41,223 nucleotides of DNA, from assembly GCA_027452025.1 (NCBI GenBank), contig DAIDHI010000007.1:1-41223 (forward strand), in the 5' to 3' direction. This DNA is from Elusimicrobiota bacterium (GTDB lineage: Bacteria > Elusimicrobiota > Elusimicrobia > UBA1565 > UBA9628). The notes beneath the pieces were generated by a model. The model saw only the letters and a program-made list of their open reading frames with translations. It searched no databases and was not told the origin of the DNA. The position numbers and the translations under genes are program-made. Below are positions 34,208 to 41,223 of this stretch, one piece after another (position 1 is the first letter of the stretch; each line of letters starts with the position of its first letter).

Positions 34208-34933
34208 TTAAGCGGCGACGGCCTCCTTCGGAGCGGCCTTGGCGGCGGGCTGCTTAAACGGCATTCCCAACGCGCGCAGGAGTTCGAAGGCCATGTCGTC
34301 GCGGCCGGCGTCGGTCACGACGGTGATGTTCATGCCGCGCTGCTTGGGAGACTTCTCGACGTTGACTTCGGGGAAGATCAGCTGCTCGCGCAGGCCCAGA
34401 TTGTAGTTGCCCCGGCCGTCGAAGCCGCGGGCCTCCAGGCCCCGGAAGTCGCGGATACGCGGGATCGCCGTAGCGATGAGGCGATCCATGAACTCGTACA
34501 TCCGGTCACCGCGCAGCGTCACTCGCACGCCGATCGGCATGCCCTCGCGCAGCTTGAAGTTCGAGATCGACTTCTGCGCCCGGCGCAGCTGCGGCCACTG
34601 GCCGGTGATCATGGCCAGCTCCTCGCGGGCCGCGTCGAGCATCTGGACGTTGTCGCGCGCCTCGGAGACGCCGATGTTGACGACGACCTTGAGCAGCCGC
34701 GGGCACTGGAAAGGGTTCCTGTAGCCGTGCTCCTCCATCAGGAAGGGAACGACTTTCTCGCGGTAGGCTTTCTTAAGCCGGGGCGTCGAATGCTTGACCT
34801 CGCGGCCGTCGGAGGTCTTCATGGTCGGGCCGGCGGTCTTGGCGGCCTTCGCCTCCAGGCCGGCCTTGCGGGCCGCCGAGGCCTTGGCCTTCGCTTTCTC
34901 GATTGCTGCTTGATCTTTCTCTTTTTCAGCCAT
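34208..34933 (-). CDS. rplE: 50S ribosomal protein L5
   Basis: A 241-residue protein; typical L5 is about 179. The core starts near residue 52 ([22 protein letters not shown]) and includes [33 protein letters not shown] and [17 protein letters not shown]. The extra N-terminal 50 residues are Lys/Ala-rich, and the C-terminal tail is Ala-rich. L5 binds 5S rRNA. Confidence 0.97.
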   Translation of the reverse strand: MAEKEKDQAAIEKAKAKASAARKAGLEAKAAKTAGPTMKTSDGREVKHSTPRLKKAYREKVVPFLMEEHGYRNPFQCPRLLKVVVNIGVSEARDNVQMLDAAREELAMITGQWPQLRRAQKSISNFKLREGMPIGVRVTLRGDRMYEFMDRLIATAIPRIRDFRGLEARGFDGRGNYNLGLREQLIFPEVNVEKSPKQRGMNITVVTDAGRDDMAFELLRALGMPFKQPAAKAAPKEAVAA

Positions 34934-34945
34934 GGGTTTCTCGAA

Positions 34946-35263
34946 CTACAGGATCTGCTCGCCGCACTTGCGGCAGACGCGAACCAGCTCGCCGGTCTGA
35001 AGGCGGTCGAGCTTGGCGCGGATCGGCTTCTCGCACTTGGGGCAGACGAGCATGACGTTGGAATAGGCGATCGGGGCTTCCAGCTTCTGGATGCCGCCGG
35101 GGTCGACTTGCGTGCCCTTCTTGTGCTTGGTCACTATGTTGATCTTGCTGACCAGCACGCGCATGGAATCGGGCAAGACCTGGAGGATCTCGCCGGTCTT
35201 GCCCTTGTCCTTGCCGGACAGGACGACGACCTTGTCCTTCTTGCGGAGCTTGAGCTTGACCAT
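34946..35263 (-). CDS. rplX: 50S ribosomal protein L24
   Basis: A 105-residue protein with the KOW motif (KDKVVVLSGKDKGKTGEIL) and a C-terminal CPKC...CRKC pair that may bind zinc. L24 starts early assembly of the large subunit. Starts 2 bp past the rplN stop; a longer frame to 35575 is a shadow within rplN. Confidence 0.97.
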   Translation of the reverse strand: MVKLKLRKKDKVVVLSGKDKGKTGEILQVLPDSMRVLVSKINIVTKHKKGTQVDPGGIQKLEAPIAYSNVMLVCPKCEKPIRAKLDRLQTGELVRVCRKCGEQIL

Positions 35264-35265
35264 GA

Positions 35266-35634
35266 TCAGACGACCTCCGGAGCCAGCGAGATGATCTTGA
35301 GGTATTCCTTGTCGCGCAACTCGCGGGCCACGGGGCCGAACACGCGCGTCCCCTTGGGCTCGTTGTTGTCGTCGATCAGGCAAGCCGCGTTGTCGTCGAA
35401 GCTGATGTAGGAGCCGTCCGGGCGGCGCTTGTTGCGCACGGCCCGCACCACGACGGCCTTGACCACGTCGCCCTTCTTGATGGCGCCGTTGGGCAGGGCG
35501 TCGCGGACGCTGCAGACGATGATGTCGCCGAGCGTCGCGTACTTGCGATAGCTGCCGCCCATGACGTGGAAGCACTGCAGCTTCCGGGCGCCGGAATTGT
35601 CGGCGACGTTTAGGATGGAGCGAAGCTGGATCAT
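35266..35634 (-). CDS. rplN: 50S ribosomal protein L14
   Basis: A 122-residue protein ([21 protein letters not shown] at 1-21; [25 protein letters not shown]). Part of the intersubunit bridge region. Two bases from rpsQ. Confidence 0.98.
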   Translation of the reverse strand: MIQLRSILNVADNSGARKLQCFHVMGGSYRKYATLGDIIVCSVRDALPNGAIKKGDVVKAVVVRAVRNKRRPDGSYISFDDNAACLIDDNNEPKGTRVFGPVARELRDKEYLKIISLAPEVV

Positions 35635-35635
35635 A

Positions 35636-35971
35636 TCACTTGACCTCGGCGGCCTTCTGCGCGGCCTTGACGACGCGAACCAGCCGCCAGCGCTTCGTCT
35701 TCGAAAGCGGGCGCGTGCTCATGATCTCCACCAGATCGCCCTCTTTGGAGGCGTTGGTCTCGTCGTGCACGGCGAACTTGCTGCTCTTGCGCATGATCTT
35801 CTCGTAAAAGCGGTGACGCACCGACCGGGCGACGGACACGATCCGGGTCTTGTCCATCTTGTCGGACACGACCACGCCCTCGAACCTCTTGCGCTGGGTG
35901 TCCCGGTCCTGCGAGTCGGCGTCCTGCGCCTTCGGGGCTTCTTTGACTTGGGCCTCTTTTCCCTTCGCCAT
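35636..35971 (-). CDS. rpsQ: 30S ribosomal protein S17
   Basis: A 111-residue OB-fold protein with the core [20 protein letters not shown] and [21 protein letters not shown]. About 27 extra N-terminal charged residues and a short Ala/Lys tail make it longer than the usual 80-90. The ATG overlaps the rpmC stop as TAATG; an in-frame upstream start at 36001 lies inside rpmC and is less likely. AGGAG precedes the ATG. Confidence 0.96.
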   Translation of the reverse strand: MAKGKEAQVKEAPKAQDADSQDRDTQRKRFEGVVVSDKMDKTRIVSVARSVRHRFYEKIMRKSSKFAVHDETNASKEGDLVEIMSTRPLSKTKRWRLVRVVKAAQKAAEVK

Positions 35972-36174
35972 TATTTCGTCTCCTGCTTTTCTTTGAGCCA
36001 AGTCTTGAACCGGGCGATGTCGCGGCGCAGCTGGCGCAGCTCGAGCGGATTGTCCAGCCGGGTCACGCGGTGCTTGAAGTTCAGCTTGAAATACTTCTCC
36101 TGGGCCGTGTGCAGCTCCGAAGCCAGCTCGGGGGCCGACAGGTTCTTCTTGGCCTCTCTGTCTTTCGCTTTCAT
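35971..36174 (-). CDS. rpmC: 50S ribosomal protein L29
   Basis: A 67-residue two-helix protein with the family pattern ELASELHTAQEKYFKLNFKHRVTRLDNPLELRQLRRDIARFKT (residues 17-59). It lies at the tunnel exit, where trigger factor and SRP dock. Separated from rplP by one base and overlaps rpsQ. Confidence 0.96.
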   Translation of the reverse strand: MKAKDREAKKNLSAPELASELHTAQEKYFKLNFKHRVTRLDNPLELRQLRRDIARFKTWLKEKQETK

Positions 36175-36175
36175 G

Positions 36176-36592
36176 TTAGATGTGCTCGCGGGTCACGAAC
36201 TTCGTTCGGATAGGCAGCTTGAACGACGCGGCGCGCAGGGCGCTCTGGGCGTCGGCCTGCGAGATGCCTTCGATCTCGAAAAGAACCCGGCCGGGGCGGA
36301 TGACGGCGGCCCAGTGGTCGGGCGCGCCCTTTCCCTTACCCATGCGGGTCTCGGCCGGATGCTTGGTGATGGCCTTGTCCGGAAACACCCGCACCCAGAG
36401 CTTGCCGCCTTTCTTCATGTGGCGGCCGATGGCGACGCGCGAAGCCTCGATCTGGCGGGCGGTGACCCACTTCGGCTCGAGGGCCTTGAGGGCGTATTCG
36501 CCGAAGGCGATGCTCGTGCCGCGCTTGGCCGGCCCCTTGATGCGGGGATGGCTGTGCGGCTTGCGGTATTTGACTCTCTTGGGCATCAACAT
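36176..36592 (-). CDS. rplP: 50S ribosomal protein L16
   Basis: A 138-residue protein ([20 protein letters not shown] start; [33 protein letters not shown]). Needed for A-site tRNA accommodation. Standard length and place between rpsC and rpmC. Confidence 0.98.
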   Translation of the reverse strand: MLMPKRVKYRKPHSHPRIKGPAKRGTSIAFGEYALKALEPKWVTARQIEASRVAIGRHMKKGGKLWVRVFPDKAITKHPAETRMGKGKGAPDHWAAVIRPGRVLFEIEGISQADAQSALRAASFKLPIRTKFVTREHI

Positions 36593-36602
36593 GGCAAATC
36601 TC

Positions 36603-37349
36603 CTACGCCGCCGGCGCCTCGGGCGCGGGCGCGGCTTGAGGCGCGGGCGCCTCCGCGGCGACCTCGGGCACGGCCGTCGGGGCCGGGGACGTCTTGGCGA
36701 GCTTCAAGAGTTCTTTCGGGCTCTTGACGAAAAGCTGCTTCTTGAAAATCCAGCACTTCACGCCGATGAGGCCGGCCGTGGTGAAGGCCTCGGCATGGCC
36801 GTAATCGACGTCGGCGCTGAAGGTGTGGAGCGGCACCCGGCCCTCGCGCGCCCACTCGCGGCGGGCGATCTCGGAGCCGTTGAGGCGGCCGCCGACCATC
36901 ACCTTGATGCCCAAAGCGCCGGACTGCATGGTGCGCTCCATCGCGCGGCGCATGGCGCGGCGATGGGCGATGCGCTTCTCGAGCTGCACGGCGATCGCTT
37001 CGGCGACCAGGCGGGCGTCGAGCTCCGGGTCCTTGATCTCCATCACATTGATGAACGTCTTGCGGCCCGTGAGGTTCTCGATCTGGCCCCGGATGGCCTC
37101 GATATCGGCGCCCTTCTTGCCGATGACGACGCCGGGGCGGGCGGTGTGGATGTTGACGCGCAGATAGGAGCCGGCGCGCTCGATGCCGACCCAGCTGACG
37201 GCCGCCTGCTTGAAGGTGCGCTTGACCAGGCTGCGGATCTTGAAGTCCTCGCCGATGAGCGCCGGCATGTCGCGCTGGGAGAACCACTTGGACTCCCAAT
37301 CGTGGATGTAGCCGAGGCGGACGGAATTCGGATGGATTTTATTGCCCAT
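36603..37349 (-). CDS. rpsC: 30S ribosomal protein S3
   Basis: A 248-residue protein with [13 protein letters not shown] at the start, a KH RNA-binding domain with GKKG at 77-80, and the C-terminal domain ([31 protein letters not shown], positions about 145-175). The last 30 residues are a Pro/Ala tail not present in most S3. It lines the mRNA entry channel. Confidence 0.98.
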   Translation of the reverse strand: MGNKIHPNSVRLGYIHDWESKWFSQRDMPALIGEDFKIRSLVKRTFKQAAVSWVGIERAGSYLRVNIHTARPGVVIGKKGADIEAIRGQIENLTGRKTFINVMEIKDPELDARLVAEAIAVQLEKRIAHRRAMRRAMERTMQSGALGIKVMVGGRLNGSEIARREWAREGRVPLHTFSADVDYGHAEAFTTAGLIGVKCWIFKKQLFVKSPKELLKLAKTSPAPTAVPEVAAEAPAPQAAPAPEAPAA

Positions 37350-37351
37350 GG

Positions 37352-37723
37352 TTATTTCTTCCCGTTTTGCGGCTCATCGGACACGACGACCGTCAGATGG
37401 CAGACCTTGCGCTTGAACGTCATCGCCCGGCCCTGCGGGGCGGGCATGACTCGCTTCATCTGGCCCATCGGGCCCATCGTCGACCAGCACTCCTTGACGT
37501 AAACCTGCGCCGGGACCAGCGTCTTGCCCGCGCGGCCGGCCTTGATGACCAGGTTGGCGGCGGCGGACTTGACCGTCTTTTCGATCATCTGGCCGCAGAT
37601 CCGCGGGATCATCGGAAGAAGCTCCTCGGCCTGCAGCACGGACTTGCCGCGGATCTCCTTAAGGACCTGCGCGACCTTGCGCGTCCCGAAGCGTTGAAAA
37701 CGAGCGTGTGCGGTGGCTTCCAT
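37352..37723 (-). CDS. rplV: 50S ribosomal protein L22
   Basis: A 123-residue protein with the N-terminal [20 protein letters not shown] and the extended beta-hairpin reaching into the exit tunnel ([32 protein letters not shown], about 83-114). ATG 37723 has AAGGA upstream; the longer frame to 37921 is a shadow in rpsS. Confidence 0.96.
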   Translation of the reverse strand: MEATAHARFQRFGTRKVAQVLKEIRGKSVLQAEELLPMIPRICGQMIEKTVKSAAANLVIKAGRAGKTLVPAQVYVKECWSTMGPMGQMKRVMPAPQGRAMTFKRKVCHLTVVVSDEPQNGKK

Positions 37724-37734
37724 TGTTCTTGTCC

Positions 37735-38019
37735 TTACGTCAGAGCGGAGGATTCTTTGTGCGTGCCGCCGTGCGACTTGAAGAAGCGCGTGAACGAGAA
37801 CTCGCCCAGGCGGTGCCCCACCATCTGCTCCGTGATGTAGATGGGCAGGAACTTGCGGCCGTTGTGCACGGCGAAAGTGTGCCCCACGAACTCGGGCGGG
37901 ATCGTGCAGGCCCGCGCCCACGTCTTGATGACCTTCTTGTCGCCGCTCTGGTTCATCTTTTGAACCTTCTCGAGCAGCCTCGGGTCAACGAAAGGTCCCT
38001 TCTTGGTCGATCGTCCCAT
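37735..38019 (-). CDS. rpsS: 30S ribosomal protein S19
   Basis: A 94-residue protein ([57 protein letters not shown]). Head-of-30S protein paired with S13. Nine bases after the rplB stop. Confidence 0.98.
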   Translation of the reverse strand: MGRSTKKGPFVDPRLLEKVQKMNQSGDKKVIKTWARACTIPPEFVGHTFAVHNGRKFLPIYITEQMVGHRLGEFSFTRFFKSHGGTHKESSALT

Positions 38020-38028
38020 GGTTAACCT

Positions 38029-38871
<843 letters not shown>

Positions 38872-38872
38872 G

Positions 38873-39172
38873 TTAGCTTGCCTGCTCCGCGAAATCGATC
38901 TTCTGCCCGGCCTTGAGCGTCACGACGGCCTTCTTCCAATCCGGGCGCACGCCCCCGCCGCGGCCGTAGCGGCGGAATTTGCCGCCCACGATCATGGTGC
39001 GCACGCCCTCGACCTTGACCTTGAACAGCTCTTCGATGGCGCGCTTGATGTCGGCCTTGTTCGCCGAGACGCTCGTCTCGAAGACGTACTGATTGAACTT
39101 CTCCTTGAGAACCGTGCTGCGCTCGGTCAGCAGCGGCCGCACGACGGTTCCGAAGATCTCTTTCTGGGACAT
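38873..39172 (-). CDS. rplW: 50S ribosomal protein L23
   Basis: A 99-residue protein ([41 protein letters not shown] core, about 10-50). Tunnel-exit docking protein. ATG 39172 with GAGG upstream is preferred over a GTG six codons earlier that would overlap the end of rplD. Confidence 0.97.
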   Translation of the reverse strand: MSQKEIFGTVVRPLLTERSTVLKEKFNQYVFETSVSANKADIKRAIEELFKVKVEGVRTMIVGGKFRRYGRGGGVRPDWKKAVVTLKAGQKIDFAEQAS

Positions 39173-39180
39173 GGGAGCCT

Positions 39181-39801
39181 CTAGTTCCACCGGGCCCCGA
39201 GCTTCTCGAGCGCGGAGCGGGTCATGACGAGCTTGCGGCTGCGCAGGACGGTATAGGCGTTGAGGTCTCCGGCAAGCAGGACCTCCACGTTGGGGATGTT
39301 GCGGCTGGCTTGCGCGAGCTTGGCATCCGGCTGATCGAGCACGACGATGGTGCGCCCGTCGCAGCCCAGCTTCTTGAGGATCTCGGCCACGGCCTTGGTC
39401 TTCGGCTGCTCGACGGAGAAGGCGTCGACGAAGAGGACGCCGCCGGCCTGATAGCGAGCGGCCAGGGCCTGAGCCAGCGCCGCCTTGGCCTTCTGGCGCG
39501 GGATCGACAGCAGGACGCGGCCGGCCTTGGGGCCATGAGCGATGCCGCCATGGCGCCAGAGCGGCGAGCGGTTGGAGCCCGCGCGGGCGCGGCCGGTGTG
39601 CTTCTGCTTCCAGGGCTTGCGGCCGCCGCCGGAGACCTCGGTGCGGGTCTTGGTGTTGGCGGAATACGCGCGCTGGTTGTTGAGATAGACGGTCACGTAC
39701 TCGTGCAAGAAAGACTTCGACGGCTTGAGGCCGAAGACCTTCTCCTGGAGCTCGACTTTGCCGACTTCCTTGCCTTGAGCGTTGAGCAGTTGCGCTTCCA
39801 T
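39181..39801 (-). CDS. rplD: 50S ribosomal protein L4
   Basis: A 206-residue protein with the conserved tunnel loop (TRTEVSGGGRKPWKQKHTGRARAGSNRSPLWRHGG, about 57-91). In enterobacteria L4 also represses the S10 operon by binding its leader. Ten bases after rplC. Confidence 0.98.
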   Translation of the reverse strand: MEAQLLNAQGKEVGKVELQEKVFGLKPSKSFLHEYVTVYLNNQRAYSANTKTRTEVSGGGRKPWKQKHTGRARAGSNRSPLWRHGGIAHGPKAGRVLLSIPRQKAKAALAQALAARYQAGGVLFVDAFSVEQPKTKAVAEILKKLGCDGRTIVVLDQPDAKLAQASRNIPNVEVLLAGDLNAYTVLRSRKLVMTRSALEKLGARWN

Positions 39802-39810
39802 GTTCGATTC

Positions 39811-40611
39811 CTACGCCTTCTTCGGCGCCGAGGGCTTCTTGCCAGCCGGAGCGATGATGTTGCCCATCTTGTCCTTTCGGACCGTGGGCTTCTGGACCTC
39901 TTTGCGGACCTTCTTCGACTTGACCGTCTCGGAGACGGTGACCAAGCCCCCTTTGGGCCCGGGAACGGAGCCGTTGATGTAAAGCAGATCGCCCTTGACC
40001 TCGATGACCTCCAGCTTGAGCATGGAGATGATCTCGTGGCCCATGTGGCCGGCCATGCGCTGGCCGGGGAGCACGCGGCCCAGGGCGCGGCGCGACGCCA
40101 GCGAGCCCGGAGAGCGTTCCTTGTCGGAGGCGCCGTGGCTGGCCGGCATGCCGAGGAAGTTGTGGCGCTTCATGACGCCGGCGAAGCCCTTGCCCTTGGA
40201 CGTGCCCTGCACGTCGACGTAGTCGCCGGACTTGAAGACGCCGTCGACGATGACGGTCTGGCCGGCCTCAAATCCCTTGATATCGGCGACGCGGACCTCG
40301 CGCACCCAGCGCGCCGGGGAGACCCCGGCCTTCTTGAACTGGCCGAGCTGGGGCTTGGCGATGTTCTTTTCCTTGCGGAGGCCGTAGGCGAGCTGCACGG
40401 CGTTGTAGCCGTCCTTGCCCTCGGCCGACTTGACGCGCAGAACCGGGCACGGGCCCGCCTTCACGATCGTGACGTCGTAAAGCTGCTTATCCTTGGGATG
40501 GTAGACCTGAGTCATGCCGACCTTCTCGCCCAGGATAGTGCGGAAGGCAGCCGGCGCCTTCTTCGCGCCGTCCGTCTTCGCTTCCGTCGTCGTCTCTGCC
40601 TGCTCAGCCAT
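39811..40611 (-). CDS. rplC: 50S ribosomal protein L3
   Basis: A 266-residue protein, longer than the usual about 209 because of an N-terminal Glu/Thr/Lys-rich extension (about 22 residues) and a basic C-terminal tail of about 35. The core has LGEKVGMTQVY, SKGKGFAGVMKRHNF and GRVLPGQRMAGHMG. GAGGAA precedes the ATG. A 93-bp gap separates it from rpsJ. Confidence 0.97.
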   Translation of the reverse strand: MAEQAETTTEAKTDGAKKAPAAFRTILGEKVGMTQVYHPKDKQLYDVTIVKAGPCPVLRVKSAEGKDGYNAVQLAYGLRKEKNIAKPQLGQFKKAGVSPARWVREVRVADIKGFEAGQTVIVDGVFKSGDYVDVQGTSKGKGFAGVMKRHNFLGMPASHGASDKERSPGSLASRRALGRVLPGQRMAGHMGHEIISMLKLEVIEVKGDLLYINGSVPGPKGGLVTVSETVKSKKVRKEVQKPTVRKDKMGNIIAPAGKKPSAPKKA

Positions 40612-40704
40612 GCTTTCCTCTATATAGCCAAAAAAAGACCCTTCACCTTGGCGCCTATTGTTTTCGCGCTCTTCGGTGCGGACGTCTCAACGACTCAATG
40701 TCAA
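40612..40704 (-). promoter_or_regulatory. 93-bp rpsJ-rplC spacer, possible leader
   Basis: This gap is unusually long inside a compact ribosomal operon. Reading leftward it has TTGACA directly after the rpsJ stop, a T7 run (after GGGTC), then TATATA 9 bases before the rplC ATG. The TTGACA and TATATA are too far apart to form one promoter. A second promoter or an attenuator is possible, but nothing is decisive. Confidence 0.3.
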
Positions 40705-41028
40705 TTACAGCTTGATTTCAACATCGACGCCGGCCGGAAGGTCGAGCTTCATCAGCTCGTCCACCGTCTTCGACGTCGTGCTGTTCAGCTCGATGAGGCG
40801 CTTATGAACGCGCATTTCGAACTGCTCACGCGATTTTTTGTCGACGTGGGGAGACCGCAGGACCGTGTACTTCTTGATGTGAGTCGGAAGCAGAATGGGG
40901 CCGGAAACGACCGCCCCAGTACGCTGTGCCGTCTCAACGATCTTGCCTACGCTCGCATCGAGAACGCGGTGGTCGTACGCCCGGAGCCTAATGCGGATTC
41001 TCTGCTGCGGATTGCTTGTCTCGGCCAT
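40705..41028 (-). CDS. rpsJ: 30S ribosomal protein S10
   Basis: A 107-residue protein with the S10 core [21 protein letters not shown] and [39 protein letters not shown] (about 40-80). It also works in NusB-dependent antitermination. About five extra N-terminal residues precede the core. First gene of the S10 operon, 41 bp after tuf. Confidence 0.98.
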   Translation of the reverse strand: MAETSNPQQRIRIRLRAYDHRVLDASVGKIVETAQRTGAVVSGPILLPTHIKKYTVLRSPHVDKKSREQFEMRVHKRLIELNSTTSKTVDELMKLDLPAGVDVEIKL

Positions 41029-41032
41029 AGCT

Positions 41033-41060
41033 ATTATACCTTAGTTTTGACGATTTTAAA
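41033..41060 (-). promoter_or_regulatory. Candidate rpsJ promoter
   Basis: A consensus TATAAT (41038-41033) ends 4 bases before the rpsJ ATG, with TTTAAA (41060-41055) 16 bp upstream. The transcript would start at or near the ATG. An AAGG about 10 bases before the ATG could instead be a ribosome site for read-through from tuf. Confidence 0.4.
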
Positions 41061-41069
41061 CACGGTTTC

Positions 41070-41223
41070 TTAGGCCGTGACTTCGCTGACGACGCCGGCG
41101 CCGACGGTGTGGCCGCCCTCGCGCACGGCGAAGCGCAGGCCCTTCTCCATGGCGATCGGCGCGATGAGCTCGACGTCGATGTCGATGTTGTCGCCCGGCA
41201 TCACCATCTCGACTCCCGCCGGC
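41070..41223 (-). CDS. tuf: Elongation factor Tu, C-terminal 51 residues (partial)
   Basis: The frame entering from the right edge ends [20 protein letters not shown], then [25 protein letters not shown] and a TAA at 41072-41070. This is the EF-Tu domain III C-terminus. The str operon therefore lies just outside the window, and tuf immediately precedes the S10 operon. Confidence 0.97.
   Translation of the reverse strand, partial: PAGVEMVMPGDNIDIDVELIAPIAMEKGLRFAVREGGHTVGAGVVSEVTA

Noticed and set aside
40676-40704. TTGACA after rpsJ as a -35 for an rplC promoter
   Set aside because: No -10-like hexamer occurs at 15-19 bp; TATATA is far downstream.

Overview
This high-GC window is almost entirely one long leftward run of genes on the minus strand. 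It begins (right edge) with the 3' end of tuf and passes through the S10, spc and alpha ribosomal operons. It continues into a cell-elongation and RNA-turnover cluster, then a giant aerotolerance-type (Bat) gene and a MoxR ATPase. Only one convincing gene, an exported protein of unknown function at 467-1276, lies on the plus strand. The organism looks like an uncultured diderm bacterium. The evidence is a complete mreBCD-mrdA-rodA elongasome, an AMIN-domain amidase, zinc-binding forms of S4, S14, L36 and adenylate kinase, no L30 gene in the spc operon, and Ala/Pro- or Gln-rich extensions on many proteins. The style of the exported proteins reminds me of Elusimicrobiota, but that is recollection and not a database result.

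Layout, right to left. 41223-30162: tuf (partial), rpsJ, rplC, rplD, rplW, rplB, rpsS, rplV, rpsC, rplP, rpmC, rpsQ, rplN, rplX, rplE, rpsN, rpsH, rplF, rplR, rpsE, rplO, secY. 30162-25496: adk, map, infA, rpmJ, rpsM, rpsK, rpsD, rpoA, rplQ. A strong double hairpin and a promoter-like stretch then separate this block from mreB. 25323-12933: mreB, mreC, mreD, mrdA (PBP2), rodA, an RNase E/G, an N-acetylmuramoyl-L-alanine amidase, murI, a small unknown gene, rho and ridA. From mreC onward these genes touch, overlap by 1-4 bases or sit within 25 bases of each other, so they are probably co-transcribed. This couples lateral wall synthesis to RNA decay and termination.

The most unusual locus is 12733-1324. 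A single 3300-codon open frame joins modules that are normally five or more separate genes of the MoxR/Bat system: BatD-like, BatA-like vWA, BatC-like TPR with a long poly-Gln tract, BatB-like vWA, a large helical region with a threefold repeat of about 310 residues, and a C-terminal DUF58. A MoxR AAA+ ATPase, itself with an apparent signal peptide, follows 16 bases later. Signal-peptide-like segments inside the frame raise the possibility of a bacterial polyprotein. Upstream lie a perfect FNR/anaerobox-type palindrome at promoter-like spacing and a perfect 28-bp inverted repeat. This locus is my candidate for an undescribed system.

Other notable points: Rho appears to lack its N-terminal OB-fold/cold-shock domain and carries a Gln/Gly/His-rich segment instead. 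The RNase E/G has a similar segment. Several operon-leading genes have -10-like hexamers only a few bases before the start codon, suggesting leaderless mRNAs. The left edge holds a truncated Gp49/HigB-type toxin abutting the tail of another broken gene.
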